From an uncultured Oscillospiraceae bacterium (GTDB lineage: Bacteria; Bacillota; Clostridia; Oscillospirales; Acutalibacteraceae): a stretch of 12,455 bases of DNA. The stretch is from assembly GCA_900541905.1 (NCBI GenBank), contig UQLQ01000038.1, positions 1 through 12,455 on the forward strand. The letters are read 5' to 3'. How positions within the stretch are numbered: position 1 is the first letter of the stretch; every line of letters starts with the position of its first letter. Shown here one piece after another: positions 4,511 through 11,293 of this stretch. The position numbers and the translations under genes are program-made. The notes under the pieces are model-generated. The model was given only the letters and a program-made list of their open reading frames with translations. It was not told the DNA's origin and made no database searches.

Positions 4511-7180
4511 ATGGATACTCACAAACAAATGCCTTGGCACGCAAAAAAGTTGGAAGAAGTGTATCAAATCGTAAACACTTCTGAAAAAGGGTTAGGCGAT
4601 ACCGAGGCCACAAAAAGACTTAAAGAAAATGGAAGGAATGAGCTTCGTTCCAAACCACCCAAAACATTATTGCAAATGTTAAAGGAACAGCTTTTAGACC
4701 CAATGGTATGTATTCTGATTGTTGCAGCCATTATTTCTGCTGTTTTGCAGGAATGGACAGAAGCAAGTGTAATATTTTCTATTGTGGTTTTAAATGCAGT
4801 CATTGGCATTGTACAGGAGAAGAAAGCACAGTCTTCTTTAGAGGCGCTACGAAATATGAGTGCGCCTACCGCTCGTGTATTACGCCAGGGAGAAGAAAGT
4901 GTGATTCCTGCTGCTGAATTGGTAGTCGGTGATATTGTATTGCTTCGTGACGGAGATATGGTTCCCGCAGATTTACGGTTAATTGATTCTGCGAACTTAA
5001 AAATCCAGGAAGCTTCGTTGACAGGTGAGTCGGTACCTGCGGAAAAAGATGCGGATGCGGTATTGCCGGAAACATGCACTTTGGGAGACAGAAGTAATAT
5101 GGCATATTCATCATCCATTGTAATATATGGGCGTGGTACCGGTGTTGTAATAGCCACGGGTATGAATACTGAGGTGGGTAACATTGCGGGAATGCTGGAT
5201 AACCAAGATGAATTGGATACTCCACTGAAACGTAAGTTAAACGCAGTGGGAAAAATACTTACCATTGTAGGTTTGATTGTTTGTGTATTGATTTTTGTGA
5301 TAGGGGCAGTTTATCAACGTCCTTTGATTCCGCAGCTTTTGGTTGCAATTTCTTTGGCAATTTCCATTATTCCGGAAGGTCTGCCGGCAACAGCGACCAT
5401 AGTCATGGCTTTGGGTGTACAACGAATGGCAAAGAAAAATGCTTTGATACGAAAGCTACCGGCTGTTGAAACGCTGGGAAGTGCTACTGTGATTTGCAGC
5501 GATAAAACAGGTACATTGACACTCAACAAAATGACAGTAACACATTTGGCGTTGGACCAAGATTTTTATAATGGCACAGCAACACCGATAAAAGAAGTAA
5601 AACAGATGCATCCAACGATATATCAAGAGTTGATTCATGCATCTGCTCTTTGTAATGATGCGAGCTTCGACCCGGACCGTGAGGGAGAAGTCATTGGAGA
5701 CCCAACGGAGGGGGCTCTCATCTATATGGCGCAAAATTTTGGGATGAATCACGATATGTTGGAAGAGAAATATCCCCGTTTATTTGAGCAACCGTTTGAC
5801 TCAGACCGTAAGCGCATGACTACGGTACACAAAATAGAACAGCAATTGGTTGCCTATACAAAAGGTGCAGTTGATGAAATGCTGCCGCTATGTACTCATA
5901 TTCTTACATCCGAAGGAATCCGTTTAATGACGGAACAAGACAAAAGCAATATATTGAACTGTTGCATGAAGCTGTCAGAACAGGCATTGAGAGTGTTGGG
6001 CTTTGCCAAAAGAAACATAGATGAACTGCCTGAATATGACAGTGAAAATTTAGAGTGGAATTTAACTTTTATCGGCGTGGCAGGTATGATAGACCCACCC
6101 AGAAAGGAAGTCGCAGAGTCTGTTCGCGTGTGTCGTGAAGCCGGCATTCGTACCGTTATGATTACAGGTGATCATAAAGTGACTGCACTTGCGATTGCAA
6201 AGGAATTGGGGATTTGTCAGGAGGGTGACTCTGTGATTTCAGGGGAAGAACTGAATCTAATGAATGATGAGACCTTGGATGCAAAAGTAAAAACAGCGGC
6301 AGTATTTGCCAGAGTATCTCCTGCGGATAAATTAAGGATCATACAATCTTTTAAAAGAGTCGGAGAAGTAGCTGCCATGACGGGAGATGGAGTCAACGAT
6401 TCACCTGCGTTAAAAGCGGCTGACATCGGTGTTGCTATGGGCATTACAGGTACAGATGTTGCCAAAGATGCAGCTGACATGATTTTACTGGACGATAAAT
6501 TTACCACAATCGCTTATGCAATTAAAGAGGGAAGACGTGTTTACAGAAATATTCAAAAGGTCATCCAATTTTTATTGGTAGGCAATATTGCGGAAATTTT
6601 AACCTTGTTTGTAGCAACCGTGTTCAACTGGGAGGCACCTCTTTTAGCAGTTCATGTTTTGTGGGTAAACCTTGCAACCGCAACATTGCCTGCCTTAGCG
6701 CTTGGTGTAGACCCGGCAAGCAAAAATATTATGAAGCATCCCCCTGTTCAATCAGGAACTTTGTTTGAAGCATCTCTTATCAGCCGCGTGATTACACAGG
6801 GGATATTTGTTGCTGTAACAACGATTACAGCGTACTGGATAGGTGTAACTATAAGCGGACATACGGTCGGGCAGACAATGGCATTCTGTGTACTGGCTCT
6901 GTCACAAATGCTGAGAGCGTTTAATCAGCGTTCCAATACAGAACCAATTTGGGTAAGAAGTGAAGGAATGAATCCTTGGCTGTTTGTATCGTTTGGGGTA
7001 TCGGCAATACTAATGGCGTGTATTTTGTTTATCCCTGCGCTGCAATCCATTTTCCATCTTACTACGCTTACTTGGATACAATGGCTGATTGTAATCGGTC
7101 TTTCTGTTTTATCCATTATTCAGGTTGAGGTAGTAAAATGGATAACAAAGTTGATATCATATTACAATAATAAACGATAG
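4511..7180 (+). CDS. P2-type cation-transporting ATPase (Ca2+-ATPase-like)
   Basis: An 889-residue integral membrane pump that should move a cation across the plasma membrane using ATP. Signature motifs occur in family order: TGES (171-174, actuator), PEGLP (288-292, TM4), DKTGT (331-335, with phospho-acceptor D331), KGA (451-453), DPPR (528-531), ITGDH (551-555) and TGDGVND (624-630). Ten membrane spans are expected: two pairs before the catalytic core and six helices from about residue 683. Of the SERCA cation ligands, the equivalents of E309 (E289), N768 (N692), E771 (E695), N796 (N720) and T799 (T723) are present. The D800 position is Ala724, and E908 is Gln799. Gln there is usual in PMCA-like pumps, but loss of the TM6 Asp is not. 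Ca2+ transport is therefore plausible but unproven; Mg2+, Mn2+ or another cation is possible. A leader peptide and terminator precede the gene. The start follows AAAGGTGTGG. Confidence 0.9.
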   Translation: MDTHKQMPWHAKKLEEVYQIVNTSEKGLGDTEATKRLKENGRNELRSKPPKTLLQMLKEQLLDPMVCILIVAAIISAVLQEWTEASVIFSIVVLNAVIGIVQEKKAQSSLEALRNMSAPTARVLRQGEESVIPAAELVVGDIVLLRDGDMVPADLRLIDSANLKIQEASLTGESVPAEKDADAVLPETCTLGDRSNMAYSSSIVIYGRGTGVVIATGMNTEVGNIAGMLDNQDELDTPLKRKLNAVGKILTIVGLIVCVLIFVIGAVYQRPLIPQLLVAISLAISIIPEGLPATATIVMALGVQRMAKKNALIRKLPAVETLGSATVICSDKTGTLTLNKMTVTHLALDQDFYNGTATPIKEVKQMHPTIYQELIHASALCNDASFDPDREGEVIGDPTEGALIYMAQNFGMNHDMLEEKYPRLFEQPFDSDRKRMTTVHKIEQQLVAYTKGAVDEMLPLCTHILTSEGIRLMTEQDKSNILNCCMKLSEQALRVLGFAKRNIDELPEYDSENLEWNLTFIGVAGMIDPPRKEVAESVRVCREAGIRTVMITGDHKVTALAIAKELGICQEGDSVISGEELNLMNDETLDAKVKTAAVFARVSPADKLRIIQSFKRVGEVAAMTGDGVNDSPALKAADIGVAMGITGTDVAKDAADMILLDDKFTTIAYAIKEGRRVYRNIQKVIQFLLVGNIAEILTLFVATVFNWEAPLLAVHVLWVNLATATLPALALGVDPASKNIMKHPPVQSGTLFEASLISRVITQGIFVAVTTITAYWIGVTISGHTVGQTMAFCVLALSQMLRAFNQRSNTEPIWVRSEGMNPWLFVSFGVSAILMACILFIPALQSIFHLTTLTWIQWLIVIGLSVLSIIQVEVVKWITKLISYYNNKR

Positions 7181-7223
7181 TCCAAAAAGTAAGCAATAAA
7201 AAGCACTTTCAATATAATACTGG

Positions 7224-7260
7224 AAAACGACAGCTGTATCCTTACAGCTGCCGTTTTTTT
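7224..7260 (+). terminator. Intrinsic terminator after the ATPase
   Basis: AACG-CAGCTGT (7226-7237) pairs with ACAGCTG-CGTT (7244-7255) with one mismatch and a short loop, followed by seven T residues (7254-7260). It ends the ATPase transcript. Its tail abuts the stop codon of the convergent HxlR gene, and a shorter T-run on the minus strand may let it serve both. Confidence 0.8.
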
Positions 7261-7594
7261 ACTTCATATCATATTTTGAAATCCAATGAAACATTTCCTG
7301 TACGACAGGTTGTAAATCTTTACTCATTTCACTAAGAAAATACTCTACTTTTGGAGGAATTTGAGGGTATTCTTTGCGAATAATCAATCCATCTTTCTCT
7401 AACTCTTTTAACTGGGTACTTAACATTTTATGAGTAATGGGAGATAGCAGACGTTTTAGCTCTCCGTATCTTAACCGTTCATGAAAAGCAAGCATATAGA
7501 TGATTCTTAGCTTCCATTTTCCACCAATGATTTCTACAGCATGTTCAAATCTTTCATAACCGAATTCTTGTAAAAAACAGTCTGTATCCTTCAA
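7259..7594 (-). CDS. HxlR/DUF24-family transcriptional regulator
   Basis: A 111-residue winged-helix repressor of the HxlR type, at full family length. The core runs from IGGKWKLRIIYML (23-35) through the recognition region ITHKMLSTQLKELEKDGLI (53-71) to the wing (about 72-88, with YPQIPPKVEY). Cys6 matches the single N-terminal Cys used by YodB/CatR-type members to sense quinones, disulfide stress or other electrophiles. The start is TTG at 7594, chosen because AAAGGAGAG lies 7 bases upstream and no ATG fits. It diverges from a flavoprotein gene across 109 bases, the usual layout of such a regulator and its target. Redox sensing and control of the neighbour are inferred from family and context. 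Confidence 0.88.
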   Translation of the reverse strand: MKDTDCFLQEFGYERFEHAVEIIGGKWKLRIIYMLAFHERLRYGELKRLLSPITHKMLSTQLKELEKDGLIIRKEYPQIPPKVEYFLSEMSKDLQPVVQEMFHWISKYDMK

Positions 7595-7607
7595 TGTTAT
7601 ACTCTCC

Positions 7608-7670
7608 TTTTATATAGTATCTTACAAAAAAGTGCATACTTTTTATTTGTATTATAAACAGTTATAATCT
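7608..7670. promoter_or_regulatory. Divergent HxlR/flavoprotein control region
   Basis: The shared intergenic segment contains ATTATAA-N4-TTATAAT (7651-7668), a perfect 7-bp inverted repeat whose right arm includes a TATAAT (-10) for the flavoprotein operon. It also contains AGTAT-N15-ATACT (7616-7640), close to the start of the regulator gene. Either could be the dimer site of the regulator. The -35 region for the operon is poor. Binding is inferred. Confidence 0.45.
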
Positions 7671-7703
7671 TTCTGTAAAGAATTATGATAAGTGGAGGGT
7701 ACA

Positions 7704-8432
7704 ATGAAAATAGTAGTAATTAATGGAAGTCCAAGGAAACATGGTGCTACAGCATCTCTCTTAAATGAATTGGTAAATGCTCTATCTAAATTTTCGGACG
7801 TAGAAGTTCAGATATATCATGTAGCTGATATGAATATGAAATTTTGCCAAGGTTGTTGCAGATGTTATGAAATAGGTTCATGTTTTCTAAAGGATGATTT
7901 GGAATTTTTGTCCGAAAAAATAGAGAAAGCAGATGGGGTTATTTTGGGTTCTCCCACTTATGCGTGCAATATATCTGCTCAAATGAAACTAATTATCGAC
8001 AGATGTCATTTTGTTTTAGAACAATTGCTTTATCAAAAATATGCAGTCAGTGTAATTACGTTTGAAAATTACGGGGGACAATCCTCATTAAAACAATTGA
8101 ATCAGGTCTTGTCTTATTCGGGCGCATCCATCAGCGGACATATTTTAGCTCAAGTTCCTTTTTCAAAACACGGTTACAGTCATAAAGATTTTTCAAATGA
8201 AGTACAAAAAGTCAGCAATCAAATCTATCGAGATATTCGAGAGAAACATTGCTATCTATTTCAAAGTATAAAACATGCATTTATATTTCGTATTGGTATT
8301 ATGCCGTTTGTAAGAAAAAAGGGAAATCAATATTCAGGTGTATTGTTACATTGGAAAAAGAATGGCATCCTACCTCAAAAAACTAATCCGGAAGAAAGCG
8401 CTTGTCAGAAGAGAAAATGTATGGTTAAATAA
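7704..8432 (+). CDS. Isf-like NADPH-dependent FMN reductase / iron-sulfur flavoprotein
   Basis: A 242-residue flavodoxin-fold protein. The FMN phosphate loop is GSPRKHGAT (8-16) and the second flavin loop is GSPTY (82-86). Cysteines C48, C51, C54 and C60 fit the compact C-x2-C-x2-C-x5-C pattern that binds a 4Fe-4S cluster in Isf-type flavoproteins; C52 is extra. Such proteins pass electrons between ferredoxin- or NAD(P)H-linked donors and small acceptors, including quinones or O2. I chose ATG 7704 because GGAGGG lies 4 bases upstream; an in-frame GTG at 7692 overlaps that site. It appears to be the first gene of a three-gene operon and is divergent from an HxlR-type redox regulator. The C-terminal 60 residues are basic and contain a hydrophobic patch. 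The physiological acceptor cannot be read from sequence. Confidence 0.85.
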   Translation: MKIVVINGSPRKHGATASLLNELVNALSKFSDVEVQIYHVADMNMKFCQGCCRCYEIGSCFLKDDLEFLSEKIEKADGVILGSPTYACNISAQMKLIIDRCHFVLEQLLYQKYAVSVITFENYGGQSSLKQLNQVLSYSGASISGHILAQVPFSKHGYSHKDFSNEVQKVSNQIYRDIREKHCYLFQSIKHAFIFRIGIMPFVRKKGNQYSGVLLHWKKNGILPQKTNPEESACQKRKCMVK

Positions 8433-8459
8433 ATACAGTTTTATGATAGGAGGTATTGT

Positions 8460-8867
8460 ATGAAAGCGCGTATTGTTACAAAAATATCGGAACGAGTATT
8501 GTTGTTTGCAATCGACAATACGGTGAAGGCAAAATTGGAAGTTATTTTGCAGCAGCTGGATATTCAATCCCATACGGTTACAGATGGGGAGCTTGGACAA
8601 GATGTAGGTTATTTGGCAGGGTTTCATGGGTTTCAGGAGAAGTCGATGTCTGATGTTGTACCTCCTACGTCAGAAGGGGTACTGTGCATGTGTGGTATGT
8701 CAAGTCAACGTATTGACAGATTGATTAAGACTTTAAAGGAACATCAAATTGATATTCCGATTAAAGCTACTGTAACTGCAACCAATCAAAAGTGGAGCTT
8801 TGGTGCATTGGTAGAAGAATTGAATCGGGAACACGAAGCGATTGTAAAACAACAAAACAGCCGATAA
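8460..8867 (+). CDS. DUF3783 domain protein
   Basis: A 135-residue soluble protein of unknown function. The C-terminal half carries the DUF3783 pattern: LCMCGMSSQRIDRLIKTL (about 75-92), then KATVTATNQKWSF (102-114), and the LVEELNREHEA ending. The N-terminal half has no motif that I recognise. AGGAGG lies 6 bases upstream of the ATG, and the gap from the preceding stop is 27 bases with no terminator, so it should be cotranscribed with the flavoprotein. C76 and C78 could be metal or thiol ligands, but that is speculation. Confidence 0.8.
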   Translation: MKARIVTKISERVLLFAIDNTVKAKLEVILQQLDIQSHTVTDGELGQDVGYLAGFHGFQEKSMSDVVPPTSEGVLCMCGMSSQRIDRLIKTLKEHQIDIPIKATVTATNQKWSFGALVEELNREHEAIVKQQNSR

Positions 8868-8930
8868 TCTAATACTCACTGAAATGAAACGATAGGAACA
8901 GGAAAGAAACAGAAAGAAGGTAGTCTGTAC

Positions 8931-9695
8931 ATGGCTGAACAACCCCTCCGCGGAAAAGAAAGGTTGTCGTTACTGGACGCATTGCGGGGATTTGCATTAC
9001 TGAATATGATACTGTATCATATTTTATATGATATTGTATATATTTTTGGTCACCCGATTGGTTGGTATCAAAGTGCTGCCGGATATGTATGGGAACAGTT
9101 TATTTGCTGGAGTTTTATTTTATTGTCAGGTTTCTGTTTTTCGTTAGGAAGTCGTCCAGTCAAAAGAGGACTTCTCGTATTTGGTGCAGGGTGTGTTATT
9201 AGTTTAGTTACCATGTTTGTCATGCCTGAACAGCGGGTTCGCTTTGGAATACTTAGCTTAATTGGATGTTGTATGTTGTTAACCAGATTATGCTTACCTC
9301 TGATGAAACGAATTTTACCTGAGATTGGTATATTATTTTGTTTTGCCTTATTTTGCTTTACAAAAGCACTTCCGTTTGGTGGATTTGGATGGGGAGACAC
9401 GGTATTGATACCACTACCGGATTGGATTTATTCTGCCCAATGGTTATATCCCATTGGGCTTCCAAATCAGAATTTTTTCTCAAGCGATTATTTTCCGCTG
9501 TTCCCATGGTTGTTCCTTTACTGGACAGGCTGGTTTGCCTTTCGTATGTGGCGTAATGTAAGAAATTGCAAAGTACTGCAAATTAAAATTCCGGTATTGG
9601 AATGGCTGGGACGTTACAGCTTATGGATTTACATCATTCATCAGCCGATTGTATATGGTATTTTATGGGGAATACATGCAGTAGGATTGTTATAA
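8931..9695 (+). CDS. DUF1624/HGSNAT-like membrane acetyltransferase family protein
   Basis: A 254-residue polytopic membrane protein of the heparan-alpha-glucosaminide N-acetyltransferase-like (DUF1624) family. The N-terminal hallmark LLDALRGFALLNMILYH (14-30) opens the first helix. Further hydrophobic spans lie near 54-73, 79-98, 105-125, 131-148, 188-207 and 229-252. The last contains YIIHQPIVYG (234-243), the conserved His-Gln-Pro of acyltransferase-like membrane proteins. Human HGSNAT moves acetyl from cytosolic acetyl-CoA to a sugar amine across the membrane. Bacterial members are little studied, and the acceptor here is unknown, perhaps a cell-envelope amino sugar. It is shorter than the animal enzyme but normal for bacterial members. 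It lies 63 bases after DUF3783 and is the last gene of the operon, ending in the palindromic terminator. Confidence 0.82.
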   Translation: MAEQPLRGKERLSLLDALRGFALLNMILYHILYDIVYIFGHPIGWYQSAAGYVWEQFICWSFILLSGFCFSLGSRPVKRGLLVFGAGCVISLVTMFVMPEQRVRFGILSLIGCCMLLTRLCLPLMKRILPEIGILFCFALFCFTKALPFGGFGWGDTVLIPLPDWIYSAQWLYPIGLPNQNFFSSDYFPLFPWLFLYWTGWFAFRMWRNVRNCKVLQIKIPVLEWLGRYSLWIYIIHQPIVYGILWGIHAVGLL

Positions 9696-9731
9696 AAAAG
9701 AGTTATGTATTATAATACATAACTCTTTTTT
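9694..9731. terminator. 38-bp perfect palindrome, bidirectional terminator
   Basis: The segment reads identically on both strands, with A6 at one end and T6 at the other and GAGTTATGTAT as the arm core. It starts within the stop codon of the upstream gene and lies 16 bases from the stop of the convergent MerR gene. This is the expected structure of a terminator shared by two convergent transcripts. Confidence 0.88.
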
Positions 9732-9746
9732 CTGAATGATATAGTT

Positions 9747-10157
9747 TTATTGTGCAGACTTTACAGGCCATTTGGCAGGATTGGTACTGTCAGGAATGTG
9801 ATTTTCCAAGATCTTCCGGTATAACTTTGTTTTTTTCTCCATATAATCCAATCTTTGTTTTGCTTCTTCCAATTGACGTTTTGCAATTTCTTTTTGTTTT
9901 AATATAATGTGATAGCGCGTTTCAATTGTAGAATCGCCCTGCAAACAAAGTTCGATATAGGTTTTAATAGAATCCAGCGTCATTCCGCACTCTTTTAAAT
10001 GTTTGACTCCTATCAGCCAATTCATAGATTCTTCTGTGAATAAACGACAATTATTTTTGTCCCGCATTACACCGGGTACCAATCCTTTATCCGTATAAAA
10101 ACGTATGGTGTGTTCCGTAAATCCCAATTGTTTTGCGGCCTCTTTTACAGTATACAT
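9747..10157 (-). CDS. MerR-family transcriptional regulator
   Basis: A 136-residue MerR-type activator. The N-terminal DNA-binding domain is YTVKEAAKQLGFTEHTIRFY (2-21), followed by the wing around DKNNCRLF (33-40). A dimerising coiled coil spans about 78-118. The C-terminus is short, with no metal-binding loop, which fits the AdhR/NmlR-like subgroup that answers aldehydes or other electrophiles rather than metals. Cys57 in LKECGMTLDSIK lies close to where the reactive Cys of B. subtilis AdhR is expected; the exact correspondence is inferred. It is transcribed away from an aldo/keto reductase gene whose promoter has MerR-type geometry, so that gene is the likely target. The ATG follows GGAG with 7-base spacing. 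Confidence 0.9.
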   Translation of the reverse strand: MYTVKEAAKQLGFTEHTIRFYTDKGLVPGVMRDKNNCRLFTEESMNWLIGVKHLKECGMTLDSIKTYIELCLQGDSTIETRYHIILKQKEIAKRQLEEAKQRLDYMEKKTKLYRKILENHIPDSTNPAKWPVKSAQ

Positions 10158-10187
10158 ATTTTTGCTCCTTTTTTATTCAGATTACTA

Positions 10188-10218
10188 TTGACTTAGAGTA
10201 ACTCGAAGGTGCTACAAT
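10188..10218 (+). promoter_or_regulatory. MerR-type promoter with 19-bp spacer and dyad operator
   Basis: TTGACT (10188-10193) and TACAAT (10213-10218) are separated by 19 bp, two more than optimal. Within the spacer lies CTTaGAGT-A-ACTCgAAG (10192-10208), a dyad with 7 of 8 matching pairs. MerR proteins activate such over-long promoters by twisting the DNA. It precedes the aldo/keto reductase by 53 bases. Confidence 0.85.
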
Positions 10219-10271
10219 AATTATATCACAAAACAGTTATTAAAATAAAGTATTGGAAAGGAGTCAATATC

Positions 10272-11123
10272 ATGCAAATGGTTTGTTTAAATAATGGTGT
10301 TCAAATGCCTTTGGAGGGATTCGGAGTATTTCAAGTACCTAATGCAGCTGAATGTGAACAGGTGGTTTCAGATGCTCTGAAAGTAGGTTATCGTCTTATT
10401 GATACTGCGGCAGCCTATATGAATGAAGAGGCTGTAGGAAATGCAATTCGTACAAGCGGTATTCCACGCAAGGATTTATTTATTACCACGAAACTTTGGA
10501 TTCAGGATGCAGACTATGAATCTGCGAAAAAGGCGTTTGAAACTTCATTAAACAAATTAGGACTGGAGTATCTTGATTTATATTTAATTCATCAGCCGTT
10601 TCATGACTATTACGGTGCATGGAGAGCTATGGAAGAATTATATAAAGAAGGCAGAATTCGTGCGATTGGGGTAAGCAATTTTTATCCTGACCGTTTGGTA
10701 GACTTATGTATGAATGCTGAAATCATTCCGGCAGTCAATCAAGTAGAATGTCATCCGTTTTTTCAGCAGAAGGATGCTTTAAAGGTGATGAAGGAATACG
10801 GTGTTCAGCCGGAAGCTTGGGGACCGTTTGCAGAAGGAAAAAATAATTTTTTCCAAAATCCGACACTCTCAGAAATAGCAACTAAATACGGTAAAAGTGT
10901 CGCACAAGTTGCTTTACGGTGGAACGTACAAAGGGGTGTGGTGGTGATTCCAAAATCTGTTCATCAAGAACGTATACAAGAAAATTTTAATATTTGGGAT
11001 TTTGAATTAAGTAAAAAGGATATGGAAACAATTTCCGGTATGGATATTGGACATAGTGAAATTATCAATCATTTTACTGCTGATACTGCAAAATGGCTGA
11101 ATGACTTAAAAATTCATCCATAA
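10272..11123 (+). CDS. Aldo/keto reductase, 2,5-diketo-D-gluconate reductase type
   Basis: A 283-residue TIM-barrel oxidoreductase that reduces aldehydes or ketones with NADPH in the cytoplasm. The catalytic tetrad is complete: D44, Y49, K74 and H107. Flanking signatures include GYRLIDTAAAYMNEEAVG (39-56), IGVSNF (132-137) and the cofactor-binding IPKSVHQERIQENFN (226-240). Length and order match the AKR5-like bacterial group. AAAGGAG lies 8 bases upstream of the ATG. The MerR-type promoter and the divergent regulator suggest induction by a reactive aldehyde or similar electrophile, with this enzyme as the detoxifying response. The true substrate cannot be told from the sequence. A single-gene transcript is likely, since a strong hairpin follows 22 bases after the stop. 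Confidence 0.93.
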   Translation: MQMVCLNNGVQMPLEGFGVFQVPNAAECEQVVSDALKVGYRLIDTAAAYMNEEAVGNAIRTSGIPRKDLFITTKLWIQDADYESAKKAFETSLNKLGLEYLDLYLIHQPFHDYYGAWRAMEELYKEGRIRAIGVSNFYPDRLVDLCMNAEIIPAVNQVECHPFFQQKDALKVMKEYGVQPEAWGPFAEGKNNFFQNPTLSEIATKYGKSVAQVALRWNVQRGVVVIPKSVHQERIQENFNIWDFELSKKDMETISGMDIGHSEIINHFTADTAKWLNDLKIHP

Positions 11124-11145
11124 TGTATAGAATAGGTAATATTTG

Positions 11146-11185
11146 ATATAAGTAAAACCTCCCATGTGGGAGGTTTTACTTATAT
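11146..11185. terminator. Terminator after the aldo/keto reductase, 19-bp perfect stem
   Basis: Arms 11146-11164 and 11167-11185 are exact complements around a 2-nt TG gap; in RNA the loop would open to four or more bases. The core is AAAACCTCCCA, giving A-rich and T-rich flanks on each side. It should stop transcription of the reductase gene efficiently and insulate the collagen-like gene. Confidence 0.85.
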
Positions 11186-11293
11186 TTCTAAGGAAATTAC
11201 AAAAGCCATTTTCATAATAACATATAGGGTATCCTTTGAATATGATAAAGAGGGACAACTTTCACTATGTTTTATCAAAGGAGTATCCGAGTC

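Noticed and set aside
4564..5265. 233-codon open frame on the minus strand opposite the ATPase
   Set aside because: It lies wholly antisense to a strongly conserved gene, has no ribosome binding site and its product is low-complexity Ser/Thr-rich; it is a codon shadow.
7692..7703. GTG at 7692 as flavoprotein start
   Set aside because: It overlaps the GGAGGG ribosome binding site; the ATG at 7704 is correctly spaced and begins the conserved flavodoxin strand.
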